A DNA stretch of 64,000 nucleotides. Origin: Geothermobacter sp964501815 (GTDB lineage Bacteria; Desulfobacterota; Desulfuromonadia; Desulfuromonadales; Geothermobacteraceae). The translations under genes and the position numbers were made by a program. The stretch spans positions 20,377 through 84,376 of the forward strand of contig CAZCUR010000001.1 of the NCBI GenBank assembly GCA_964501815.1, written 5' to 3'. This document shows, piece by piece, positions 7,604 through 15,979 of the stretch. The notes below the pieces were generated by a model. It saw only the letters and a program-made list of their open reading frames with translations, did not search any database and was not told the DNA's origin. The first letter of the stretch is position 1. Each line of letters begins with the position of its first letter.

Positions 7604-8352
7604 CCACCGTTTGTCTGACTCTGGAATATGACGGCACCGATTTCTGCGGCTGGCAGGTGCAGCCGGGTTGCCGCACGGTTCAGGAGGAGGTTGAGCGGGC
7701 ATTGCAGGTTTTGCTCAAGCACCCGGTCCGGGTGCACGCCTCCGGCAGAACCGATGCCGGGGTTCACGCGCTGGGACAGGTTGTGCATTTTCAAACGCCC
7801 ATGCGCCTGCCGGTCAAGGCGTATCTGAAGGGGTTGCGGGGGCTGTTGCCTGATGATGTCGCCGTGGTGGCCGCTCGGGAGGTTCCCGATACCTTTCATG
7901 CCCGTTTTTCCGCGCAGGGCAAACATTACCGTTACCGTCTGAGACTGTCCGATGTTCCCCATCCCCTGGCGGCGCGCACCTGTTGGGTCCTGCCGGGCCC
8001 TCTCGATATCGGACGCATGCGTCGGGCGGCGCGGCACTTTGTCGGTGAACACGATTTTGCCGCTTTTTGTGCCAGCGGGTCGGATGTCAAAAGCACTGTG
8101 CGCCGGATCGACCGCCTTGACGTAGCCTCGACAGGCGATGAAATCGTCATCGATATTGAGGGAAGCGGTTTTCTGCGCAACATGGTTCGTATCATGGTGG
8201 GAACCCTGGTGGAAATCGGCCGTTCAGAACGCGAGGAACAGACTTTGCCGCATCTGCTTTCCGGGCAAAGCCGCAGTCAGGCCGGGCCGACAGCGCCGCC
8301 ACAGGGGCTGTGCCTGGTTCATGTTTCTTATCCTGATGAACTTTTGTCCTGA
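7600..8352 (+). CDS. truA: tRNA pseudouridine(38-40) synthase
   Basis: Isomerises uridines in the anticodon arm of many tRNAs. The 250-residue chain has the catalytic motif ASGRTDAGVHA with D52, the early LEYDGTDFCGWQ, and the C-terminal FLRNMVRIMVGTL. ATG 7600 overlaps the stop of the upstream membrane gene as ATGA, which indicates translational coupling and sets the start. Confidence 0.96.
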   Translation: MTTVCLTLEYDGTDFCGWQVQPGCRTVQEEVERALQVLLKHPVRVHASGRTDAGVHALGQVVHFQTPMRLPVKAYLKGLRGLLPDDVAVVAAREVPDTFHARFSAQGKHYRYRLRLSDVPHPLAARTCWVLPGPLDIGRMRRAARHFVGEHDFAAFCASGSDVKSTVRRIDRLDVASTGDEIVIDIEGSGFLRNMVRIMVGTLVEIGRSEREEQTLPHLLSGQSRSQAGPTAPPQGLCLVHVSYPDELLS

Positions 8353-8415
8353 GCTTGCATCCTCACCTGCAGGCGCTATAGTTCCAGTCAGCCGGAAAGC
8401 AGGGGAGGGCTTGTG

Positions 8416-8862
8416 GTGAAACGAGCGATGCGTATTTTGGTTCCCATCGATTTCTCCGTTTACAGCTGGGAGACCCTGCGCTACGCCATGGGACTGCGGG
8501 AGCTGCTCGAACCTGTCCTGGTGCTGTTGCACGTTTTGCCTCCGCCGGATGACTCCCTCTCCCTGTTCGGCCCTCTGGATACCGACCGCCCCGAGCGGGA
8601 GTCCAGGTTGCTGGAACGGCTGCGAACCGAGGTGGAGGCCCACCTGCCGGATGTCGACCCGCCGGAAGTTCATTACCGTGTGGCCAGCGGGGTCCCGTTC
8701 AAGGAAATTTGCCGGGTTGCGGATGCCGAAAAGGTGGAAATGATCCTCATCGGTACCCATGGCCGCACGGGGCTGTCGCACCTGCTCATCGGGTCAACCG
8801 CCGAACGGGTGGTCCAGCATGCCAGTTGTCCCGTGCTCAGTATCAGGCCGAAACTCCTCTGA
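8416..8862 (+). CDS. universal stress protein, UspA family
   Basis: A single-domain 148-residue Usp protein. The N-terminal strand ILVPIDFS and the ATP-binding signature G-x2-G-x9-G-S, seen as GTHG then IGST, place it in the nucleotide-binding branch. GTG 8416 is six bases after GGGGAGGG; GTG 8413 and ATG 8428 are alternatives. It stands alone between truA and the ribosomal protein operon. The family often responds to starvation or redox stress; the specific role is unknown. Confidence 0.9.
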   Translation: MKRAMRILVPIDFSVYSWETLRYAMGLRELLEPVLVLLHVLPPPDDSLSLFGPLDTDRPERESRLLERLRTEVEAHLPDVDPPEVHYRVASGVPFKEICRVADAEKVEMILIGTHGRTGLSHLLIGSTAERVVQHASCPVLSIRPKLL

Positions 8863-8920
8863 GCCGTTTGTCAACCGGTTTGCGCCCCTGAAAACCGCCG
8901 TTTTTTTTAAAAAATCGCCC

Positions 8921-8949
8921 TTGACATTGGCAGCGGTTTCGACTAACGT
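8921..8949 (+). promoter_or_regulatory. promoter of rplM-rpsI
   Basis: TTGACA (8921-8926), 17 bases, TAACGT (8944-8949). The predicted start leaves a leader of about 45 bases before rplM. Confidence 0.75.
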
Positions 8950-9001
8950 TCGGTGTTCTGTGAGCCCCGTCATATCACAGTTATCCGATAGAGAGGACAG
9001 C

Positions 9002-9436
9002 ATGAGCACCAAATCCGCAAACGCTGCAACCGTGCAGAAAAACTGGTACGTAGTCGACCTTGAAAACAAGGTCCTTGGCCGGGCCGCCGCACAGATTGCC
9101 CACATCCTGCGTGGCAAGCACAAGCCGGTCTACACTCCCCACGTCGATACCGGGGATTTTGTCATTGTCGTCAATGCCGACAAGGTTCGGCTGACCGGCA
9201 AGAAGCTGGCCGACAAGAAATACTATCGGCACAGCGGCTATCCTGGCGGCCTGAAGGAAATCACGGCCGGCAAACTGCTGGAGAAAAAGCCCGAGGAACT
9301 GATCAAAAAGGCCGTCAAGGGCATGCTGCCCAAAAACAAGCTCGGCCGGCAGATGTTCCGTAAACTGAAAGTGTATGCAGGCGGAGAGCACCCGCATGCC
9401 GCCCAGCAGCCGAAACCTCTCGAGATTCAGGATTGA
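9002..9436 (+). CDS. rplM: 50S ribosomal protein L13
   Basis: A 144-residue L13: the KNWYVVDLENKVLGRAA start, HVDTGDFVIVVNADKV, and the C-terminal GMLPKNKLGRQMFRKLKVYAG with HPH are diagnostic. Start ATG 9002 follows GAGAGGACAG; a long upstream in-frame extension has no homologous sequence and was discarded. It pairs with rpsI, as in most bacteria, in a two-gene transcript bounded by its own promoter and terminator. Confidence 0.98.
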   Translation: MSTKSANAATVQKNWYVVDLENKVLGRAAAQIAHILRGKHKPVYTPHVDTGDFVIVVNADKVRLTGKKLADKKYYRHSGYPGGLKEITAGKLLEKKPEELIKKAVKGMLPKNKLGRQMFRKLKVYAGGEHPHAAQQPKPLEIQD

Positions 9437-9453
9437 CCAGGAGATAGACGATC

Positions 9454-9846
9454 ATGGCCGAGCAGAAATTCTACGCAACCGGTAAAAGAAAAAGCTCCGT
9501 TGCCCGGGTCTGGATCAAGCCGGGAACCGGGGTTATCACTGTCAACAAACGGGATATTGATGAATATTTCGGGCGCGAAACCTCCAAGATGGTCGTGCGT
9601 CAGCCGCTTGAACTGACCAACAACCTGGGCAAATGGGATGTCTGGGTCAATGTTTGCGGCGGCGGTGCTTCCGGGCAGGCCGGTGCCATCAAGCACGGCA
9701 TCACCAAGGCGCTTATCGAGGCTGATCCCGAACTGCGTGCGACCCTGAAGAAGGCCGGCTTCATCACCCGTGACAGCCGCGTCAAGGAACGTAAAAAGTA
9801 CGGTCGCCGTGGCGCTCGCCGGAGCTTCCAGTTCTCCAAACGTTAA
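9454..9846 (+). CDS. rpsI: 30S ribosomal protein S9
   Basis: A 130-residue S9 with YATGKRKSSVARVWIKPG at the start, GGGASGQAGAIKHGI in the middle and the basic C-terminal tail ending FSKR that reaches the ribosomal P site. CAGGAGAT precedes the ATG. It is followed by a strong terminator. Confidence 0.98.
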   Translation: MAEQKFYATGKRKSSVARVWIKPGTGVITVNKRDIDEYFGRETSKMVVRQPLELTNNLGKWDVWVNVCGGGASGQAGAIKHGITKALIEADPELRATLKKAGFITRDSRVKERKKYGRRGARRSFQFSKR

Positions 9847-9885
9847 AAAGTTTGTCCGGATGTGGACCAGCATCCAGGGAATCAG

Positions 9886-9924
9886 CGGGGGGAGCTGCGC
9901 TACGCGGCTTCCCCCGTTTTGTTT
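9886..9924 (+). terminator. intrinsic terminator after rpsI
   Basis: A 14-bp stem (9886-9899 with 9903-9916, two G-U pairs) around CTA, followed by TTTTGTTT. It ends the rplM-rpsI transcript just before argC. Confidence 0.9.
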
Positions 9925-9945
9925 GCAGCCCAGTGAGGTTTGGTG

Positions 9946-10983
9946 ATGGCTTGTCGTGTTGCGGTTCTCGGCGCGAGCGGATACACCGGTGTTGAACTGG
10001 TACGACTGCTTAGTGCCCACCCCGAAATCAATCTCGTTCAGGTTACCTCCCGTCAGTATGCAGGTCGAAAGGTTGCCGAGGTTTTCCCGTCGTTGAGCGG
10101 CTTTTGCAACCTGACCTTCACCGATCCGTCGGTGCAGGAACTGGCCGACCAGGCCGATGTCGCCCTGACTGCCCTGCCGCATCAGGCAGCCATGGGGGTG
10201 ATACCCGACCTGCTGGCGGCGGGGTTGAAGGTCGTCGACCTGTCCGCCGATTACCGCCTCCGGGACGAGGCCGTCTACCGGGAATGGTATCAGGAGCATA
10301 CCAGCCCCGAACTCCTGCGGGAGGCGGTTTACGGACTGCCGGAACTCTACCGGAGCGCCATTCGCACTGCCCGGCTGGTTGCCAATCCCGGCTGTTACCC
10401 GACCAGTGTCGCACTGGGGCTTGCACCCCTGTTGCAGGCCGGGCTTATCGACTGTTCGCGGCTGATTGTCGACAGCAAATCAGGGACCAGCGGTGCCGGA
10501 CGAACTGCAAAGGTGGATGCCCTGTTTTGTGAGGTGAATGAGAGTTTCCGGGCCTACGGGGCTCCCCGCCACCGGCATACTCCGGAGATCGAACAGACCC
10601 TGACCGAATTGGCCGGGGGGCCGGTACAAATCAGCTTTACGCCGCATCTTTTGCCCGTGACCCGGGGCATCCTTTCGACCATTTATGCCGACCTGAAGCC
10701 CGGGGTGACCCAGGACGATATTGAATCGGTCTATCAACGGTTTTATGCTGATGAGGTTTTCGTACGCTTTTCCGGCGTCCGCCTTCCGGGTATCGCCCAG
10801 GTCACCGGCAGCAACTTCTGTGACATCGGCTGTGTCGTTGATGCCCGAACCCGGCGGGTGGTCGTCGTTTCGGTCATCGACAACCTGATCAAGGGGGCCG
10901 CCGGTCAGGCGGTGCAGAATCTCAACCTGATGCTGGGGCTTGACGAGACCTGCGGATTAATGTCGGCGGCTGTTTGGCCCTGA
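9946..10983 (+). CDS. argC: N-acetyl-gamma-glutamyl-phosphate reductase
   Basis: Third step of arginine synthesis: NADPH-dependent reduction of N-acetylglutamyl phosphate. The 345-residue protein has the nucleotide-binding VAVLGASGYTGVELVR, the nucleophile C150 in NPGCYPTS, SGTSGAGR and the PHLLPVTRGILST segment. ATG 9946 is seven bases after GTGAGG; TTG 9940 and GTG 9943 are weaker options. No other arg gene is adjacent, and no ARG-box or promoter is obvious in the short gap after the rpsI terminator. Confidence 0.96.
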   Translation: MACRVAVLGASGYTGVELVRLLSAHPEINLVQVTSRQYAGRKVAEVFPSLSGFCNLTFTDPSVQELADQADVALTALPHQAAMGVIPDLLAAGLKVVDLSADYRLRDEAVYREWYQEHTSPELLREAVYGLPELYRSAIRTARLVANPGCYPTSVALGLAPLLQAGLIDCSRLIVDSKSGTSGAGRTAKVDALFCEVNESFRAYGAPRHRHTPEIEQTLTELAGGPVQISFTPHLLPVTRGILSTIYADLKPGVTQDDIESVYQRFYADEVFVRFSGVRLPGIAQVTGSNFCDIGCVVDARTRRVVVVSVIDNLIKGAAGQAVQNLNLMLGLDETCGLMSAAVWP

Positions 10984-11000
10984 AAGAAGGGGGAGTGCTG

Positions 11001-11192
11001 ATGGGCTGTCCAGTGAGGAAGACCGAGGATTGTCGTTGCAGCTACACGGCTTGTTCCCGCAGAGGCAATTGCTGCCAGTGCGTTGCCTATCATCGGGACA
11101 AAGGGGAATTCCCCGGCTGTTTCTTTTCCGTCGAGGGGGAACGGACCTGGGACCGGACCCTGGATAACCTGCTGCGGGATCGCGGCCGGTAG
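11001..11192 (+). CDS. small Cys-rich protein, DUF6485-like
   Basis: A 63-residue protein with eight cysteines arranged C3, C11-R-C13, C18, C23-C24-Q-C26, then YH and PGCFF with C39. The pattern with a downstream Tyr-His and PxCFF matches small proteins grouped as DUF6485, common in anaerobes; this match is from memory of the motif. It probably binds zinc or an Fe-S cluster. GAAGGGGGAG precedes the ATG, 17 bases after argC, and it may be cotranscribed with argC. Function is unknown. Confidence 0.65.
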   Translation: MGCPVRKTEDCRCSYTACSRRGNCCQCVAYHRDKGEFPGCFFSVEGERTWDRTLDNLLRDRGR

Positions 11193-11203
11193 CAAGCTAA
11201 AAG

Positions 11204-13351
11204 TCAGGCGGTGCGCTCCTTGACCGGGTCGGCCGCCTGCCAGGCTTCCACCCGGTTGCGCCCCTTTTCCTTGGCCCGGTAAAGGGCGCGGTCCGCCAGG
11301 TCGAGAAGTTCATAGATGTCGGTGCTGTCACCGGGGTATTCGGCGACGCCCAAAGAGAGGGTCAGGCGGCCGTCCGGCTGGCTGTGTTCGGCTCCCGGGA
11401 AGTTTTCCGATGCAATCTGGTCCCGCAGTTTTTCTGCTGCCGCCAGGGCGCCGGCCTTGTCGGTTTTGGGCAGCAGAATGACGAATTCCTCCCCGCCGAA
11501 ACGTCCCACCAGATCGATGCCACGGGTGTTTTGCAGCAGGATGTCGGCCACCCGTTTCAGGACGATGTCCCCTTTGAGATGCCCGTGGGTATCGTTGTAG
11601 GTCTTGAAATGATCGATGTCGGCCATGATCAGGCTGAAATGAGAGTGAAACCTCTGCGCCTGAGCCGCTTCGCGTTTCAGTATCAGCTGGAAGTGGCGCC
11701 GATTGGCCAGCCCGGTCAGCTCATCCGTATTTGAGAGGTCGCGGGCTTTTTCAAACAGCTGGGCGTTGTCAATGGAAATGGCAGCCTGGTTGGCAATGGC
11801 CCGCATCAGCTTCAGTTCATCCTCGCCAAAGGCCTGCGTCTCAATCTTGTGAAGGTTGAGGACCCCCACCAGACGCCCCTTGACCACAAGCGGAATCGCG
11901 ACCATGGAGCCGCGTGACTGGTGGCGCCCTTTGTAGCCAAGGGTCGCCTCATCCTTCTGCAGGTCGGGAACATAGGTTATTTGCTGGGTGAGAGCCGCCT
12001 TGCCGGTGATGCCTTCTCCCATGCGGAAGGTGACATCCCGCAACAGGTCCTGGTCGAGACCGTGGACCTTGCGAACGATGAGTTCCTCGCTGCCATGATT
12101 GTAGGTGAACAGGACCACGCGGTCGCAGGAGAACTGGTCAATAATTGTCGCAAGCATGCGCTCGAACAGAATATCCAGGTCCAGGCTCGAGGTCATTGCG
12201 GTATTCAGGTCGAGCAGACTGGAAATTTCTTTCAGCCGCTGGCGCAGTTCTCTGTTGATACGCTCGATTTCGGCGTTTTTGGCCTGCAGAATGTTCTGGT
12301 AGTGGGATTCCTGTTCGTGGGTCGCCAGTTCCCGCTCTCTCGCCGCTTTTTCCTGATAGAGGGTGTTCAGCTGCCGGACCATGGCATTGAAGTTGGCCGC
12401 CAGTTGCCCCAGTTCATCCTGCCCCCGGCACGGGACTTTGACCTGAAAATCTCCTGAGCTGACCCTCTGGGTCGCTTCGAGCAGCTGGCGGGCCGGTTTG
12501 AGCAGATAGCTGATCCAGCGGGTGAAAAAAAGGGCGGATGCAATCAGGCCGATAGCAAGAAACAGGGTCGAATTGACGGTAAGGCTTCTTGCCAGAGTTT
12601 CGACCCCTGTTGTTTCCAGACCAATGGCGGTCAGCACCATTTCGGATGTGCCGAGGGGGACAGCGGAAAGCATATACCTGCGGCTGCCGAGATTTTTGAC
12701 CATTCGCTGACCGGCCGCGATTTGAGCCAATTGGGTGTCATCCAGGCCGAGGTTGGGAATCCGGGGCCGGCTGCCGGCCAGAACGTTCCCGGAGGTGTCG
12801 AGGATGTAAAAGTCTCCGTTGAGTGTTTCCAGACTTTGAGTGAGCAGGGTCGTGCGCAGCGGGTCCCGACCCACAAGGATGGGCCCGTTGGGGTCATCGC
12901 CAAGAGGATACAGCAAGACCAGGGAAAGTTTGCCGGTGGCATCCGTGGTGATGTTCAGTTTGGCTCGCCCGCTGGTGCGGGCCAGTTCCGCCCGGCGAGC
13001 CATGGAAGGCGACCACTGTTGTAGCCGGGTGGTTTGGAACAGGGAAAACTGACGGGCCAACGAGGCTGTTTTGTCGAGCTCGGCCAGCACCTGTTCCGGG
13101 TCAAGGCCTTTGGCCCAGGCGCCGGCAAGAACCTGCCCCAGGCTGCGCAGCCGGTCCTCCTTGCCGCGCAGGGTCTGCTCCATATTGACCTGCAGGGTAT
13201 ACAGGCTCTGGTCAATGGTTTCGATAAGGGTCCTGCGGGTTTGGTAGACCACTCCCAGGGTGGCAACGAGCCCGAGGGTGGTCAGGAGCAGGAAAAAAGG
13301 GGACAGGATTTTTCGTGTCAGGGACTGCTTGTCCAGCCAGTGGGCAATCAT
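11204..13351 (-). CDS. membrane GAF-GGDEF diguanylate cyclase
   Basis: Predicted to make c-di-GMP. The 715 residues show a first membrane helix (about 18-38), a periplasmic sensor region (about 40-255), a second helix (about 260-282), HAMP (about 283-335), a coiled coil (about 335-380), GAF (about 385-535) and GGDEF (about 540-705). The active site is intact as GGEEF at 619-623, and the inhibitory I-site RxxD is present as R610-D613 five residues upstream, so product feedback is expected. The start overlaps the end of the upstream HD-GYP gene by four bases (ATGA), so synthesis and degradation of c-di-GMP are encoded in one coupled transcript. Confidence 0.92.
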   Translation of the reverse strand: MIAHWLDKQSLTRKILSPFFLLLTTLGLVATLGVVYQTRRTLIETIDQSLYTLQVNMEQTLRGKEDRLRSLGQVLAGAWAKGLDPEQVLAELDKTASLARQFSLFQTTRLQQWSPSMARRAELARTSGRAKLNITTDATGKLSLVLLYPLGDDPNGPILVGRDPLRTTLLTQSLETLNGDFYILDTSGNVLAGSRPRIPNLGLDDTQLAQIAAGQRMVKNLGSRRYMLSAVPLGTSEMVLTAIGLETTGVETLARSLTVNSTLFLAIGLIASALFFTRWISYLLKPARQLLEATQRVSSGDFQVKVPCRGQDELGQLAANFNAMVRQLNTLYQEKAARERELATHEQESHYQNILQAKNAEIERINRELRQRLKEISSLLDLNTAMTSSLDLDILFERMLATIIDQFSCDRVVLFTYNHGSEELIVRKVHGLDQDLLRDVTFRMGEGITGKAALTQQITYVPDLQKDEATLGYKGRHQSRGSMVAIPLVVKGRLVGVLNLHKIETQAFGEDELKLMRAIANQAAISIDNAQLFEKARDLSNTDELTGLANRRHFQLILKREAAQAQRFHSHFSLIMADIDHFKTYNDTHGHLKGDIVLKRVADILLQNTRGIDLVGRFGGEEFVILLPKTDKAGALAAAEKLRDQIASENFPGAEHSQPDGRLTLSLGVAEYPGDSTDIYELLDLADRALYRAKEKGRNRVEAWQAADPVKERTA

Positions 13352-15402
13352 GACGCAGCAGCCTCATCAGTGCTCTCGTTGCCGGCCATCATGGCCAAAA
13401 AGGCCTGGGCGATATCCGGGTCGAACTGGGTGCCGGCATGTTCGCGAATTTCGGCGATGGCGACCTCATGACTGAGAGCCTTGCGGTAGGGGCGGTCCGT
13501 GGTCATGGCGTCATAGGTGTCGGCTACCGCAAGGATTTTGGCCTCCAGAAGCATGTCGTTCCCACTGATGCCGTTGGGGTAGCCTTTGCCGTCAAACCGT
13601 TCATGGTGCTGCAAGATGATTCCGCGCACCTGTTCCAAAAAGCGGATCGGTTCCAGAATGCGTACCCCGATAATCGGATGCTGCCTCAGGGTGTGAATGT
13701 CGCTCTGGTTGAGTTTTTCGGTTTTGTGCAGCAGGGATTCGCAAATGCCGATTTTGCCTATGTCGTGGAGAATAGCCGCCTGCTCAATGCGCCTGAGAGT
13801 GTCGCTGGGCAGATTGAGGAATTCCGCCAGTCTCAGGGCGTAGCGTTTGACCCGTTCGGAGTGACCGCGGGTATAGGCGTCACTGGCCTCCACGGCCGAG
13901 ACCAGGGCTTGCACGGTGCTGAGATAGGTTTTTTCCTGTTCTTCGTAAAGGCGGGCATTCCGGATGGCGACACTGGCCTGGGCGGCGATAGTGGCCAGCA
14001 GCTCGAGATCCTCCTGGTTGAAGGCCTGGCCGTCCCGGCGGTTGGCGATGGTCATGGTGCCGATAATGTCATCGCCACAGTTCAAGGGGGCGCAGATAAC
14101 CGTTTCGCGCGAAAAGCCGAGGCGGCTGACGCGACTGAACTCGCGCGCCTCCTCGATGTTTTCGATCAGCAGAGGCTGGCGGTTGCGAATCACCCACTGG
14201 GAGACTCCGCCCGGTTTGATGGGGATACGCGTACCGCGGTCAATGTGGTCCGGGATCCCCTCGGCGGCACCGATGGTCAGGGTCCAGGAGTCTTCATCCA
14301 GCAGGAGGATATATCCGATCCGCGCCTTGAGGGTATTGACGGTTTCATGGACCAGCAGCGTGAACAGACGTTCCAGATCCATGATCGCGTTGATATCCAG
14401 TCCCAGGCGATGCAGGGTCTGGAGCCGGTTGACGGCGACCTGGAGGGTGGTGTTGCGCTCTTCCAGTTCGCTGGCCAGATCGGCGATCTTGTAGTTGGCC
14501 TCCTCAATCTCCTCGATACGCTCTTCCAGGGTGATATTGAGGTGTTCAATCTCCTTGAGCCGGTCCTCAAGGGTTTTGTTCATGGTGCGGATTTCTTCAT
14601 GGTGCGCAAGCTTTTCCTGCGCAACCGCAACCTCGCGTTCCTGGGCGACCGTGCGCTCGATCAACTGCCGCAAACGATCGACCATCAGGTTGAATTTATC
14701 CGAGAGATAGGCCATCTCCCGGGAACTTGTCTCCTGAAGATGGGCGGCTTCAAAGTCCCCGTCTTCAACCCTGCGCATCGCTTCAGTCAGGCGGCGCAGA
14801 GGCCGGTCGACATAGAAGAGGACAAAGATGCCCAGCGCGATGATCATGGCGCCCATCATGGCCAGAGATGACAGGAAGGTGGCCTGCTTGCCCTTTTCCT
14901 GAAGGGCGGTCATGGCGTCCAGCGCGAGATGAACGCTGAGCACTCCGAGAACTTCGGCTTTGGAACCATGGCACCTGTAACAGACCGGACCGTTTTTGAT
15001 CGGCACCAGCGTGGTGTGGACTTCCCGTCCACCTGTCTGGCTGATGTAGGAGTAGTTGCGGGAACGGTAGGCGAGAAGATCTTCCCCCGAAATCAGGTCG
15101 CCGGTTTCCTCGACCTGGGATGAAATCAGGATCCGTCCTGTTTCATCAAAAATACGGATGGTGTCGATACTCGGCTCTTTGCTGATCCGGAGCAGGTCCG
15201 CCGCGACGTCCTTCTGCTGGCCGGCGGCCATGTTGGTGATGATGCTGTTGCGGATGGTTTCGCCCAGGGTGTGGCCGCTCTGGTCGGCAAAGCGGTACAA
15301 AATGGACCGCTGGGTTTCCAGGTTGACCCAGAGAGTGAGGCCGACAGTCAGGGCGAGAATGGCACCTGTCAGGCCGAGGATTTTGACTTTGAGAGAATTC
15401 AC
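13348..15402 (-). CDS. haem-c sensor HD-GYP phosphodiesterase
   Basis: Predicted to degrade c-di-GMP under redox or ligand control. In 684 residues: membrane helix (about 8-28), a periplasmic domain with a c-type haem site CYRCH at 141-145, a second helix (about 174-197), HAMP (198-250), a long coiled coil (about 250-330), GAF (about 335-485) and HD-GYP (about 495-670). The phosphodiesterase residues are present: HD at 546-547 in HDIGK and GYP at 607-609. The haem motif lies in the expected compartment for cytochrome c maturation. Start is GTG at 15402 with a modest ribosome site. It overlaps the cyclase gene by four bases. Confidence 0.92.
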   Translation of the reverse strand: MNSLKVKILGLTGAILALTVGLTLWVNLETQRSILYRFADQSGHTLGETIRNSIITNMAAGQQKDVAADLLRISKEPSIDTIRIFDETGRILISSQVEETGDLISGEDLLAYRSRNYSYISQTGGREVHTTLVPIKNGPVCYRCHGSKAEVLGVLSVHLALDAMTALQEKGKQATFLSSLAMMGAMIIALGIFVLFYVDRPLRRLTEAMRRVEDGDFEAAHLQETSSREMAYLSDKFNLMVDRLRQLIERTVAQEREVAVAQEKLAHHEEIRTMNKTLEDRLKEIEHLNITLEERIEEIEEANYKIADLASELEERNTTLQVAVNRLQTLHRLGLDINAIMDLERLFTLLVHETVNTLKARIGYILLLDEDSWTLTIGAAEGIPDHIDRGTRIPIKPGGVSQWVIRNRQPLLIENIEEAREFSRVSRLGFSRETVICAPLNCGDDIIGTMTIANRRDGQAFNQEDLELLATIAAQASVAIRNARLYEEQEKTYLSTVQALVSAVEASDAYTRGHSERVKRYALRLAEFLNLPSDTLRRIEQAAILHDIGKIGICESLLHKTEKLNQSDIHTLRQHPIIGVRILEPIRFLEQVRGIILQHHERFDGKGYPNGISGNDMLLEAKILAVADTYDAMTTDRPYRKALSHEVAIAEIREHAGTQFDPDIAQAFLAMMAGNESTDEAAAS

Positions 15403-15658
15403 ACCAGCGTCCCGTTCCGGACGGCCTTCAGACCAAGTCCGGTGTTATCCCCATATCATTGTGAAATGCCCAATCCTGCTCCGGCACCGTGTCCGGTTCC
15501 GCCATGCGGCCCGTTGGCGGAAAAGGCCGCAATTCCTTGGACTTTTCCGCGGTTGACAGGGCGGGCGGGGCTGACGGAGAATGCAGCCTCTCCGCTTGAG
15601 CTGCGGAAATTTGCAATTAATCTGCCATATTGGTCAAGTTTTAATATTAGGAATTTTT

Positions 15659-15844
15659 ATGGAATTACTGTTCATTGGTTTGGGACTCGTTCTGGTGTTT
15701 GAAGGCATCCCCTGGTTTGCGTCGCCGGCGGCCATGCGGAGATTTGTGCTGCAGCTGGCCGGTTTGCCGGATGCCTCACTGAGGCTTGCAGGTCTCTGCA
15801 GTATGCTGGCGGGGCTGGGTGTCATCTGGCTGGTGCGCGGTTAG
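15659..15844 (+). CDS. DUF2065 small membrane protein
   Basis: A 61-residue protein with two hydrophobic helices (about 2-20 and 42-58), separated by the FASPAAMRRF segment and Leu-Pro-x-Ala turn that characterise DUF2065 (E. coli YjeT-like). ATG 15659 follows TAGGA at a spacing of six. The 256 bases upstream, shared with the divergent HD-GYP gene, contain AT-rich sequence but no clear promoter. Function is unknown. Confidence 0.8.
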   Translation: MELLFIGLGLVLVFEGIPWFASPAAMRRFVLQLAGLPDASLRLAGLCSMLAGLGVIWLVRG

Positions 15845-15979
15845 CCGGTTGTTGACTAAACCATGGCTCTGTGGTTTGCTTAGCCCCCTTGCAGTTGGGG
15901 GACAGATGCCTTTGGAACAGGGCCTGAATTCAATTGGCCGGGGCAGGCCAGAGTTCCTGACGACGCGTTGTCTTTTGGT

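Noticed and set aside
8891..8920. T-rich stretch after the Usp gene as a terminator
   Set aside because: TTTTTTTT is followed by AAAAAA but no stable GC stem precedes it.
13438..14871. 477-codon plus-strand frame inside the HD-GYP gene
   Set aside because: Antisense to a protein with intact haem, GAF and HD-GYP motifs; the translated product has no domain structure.
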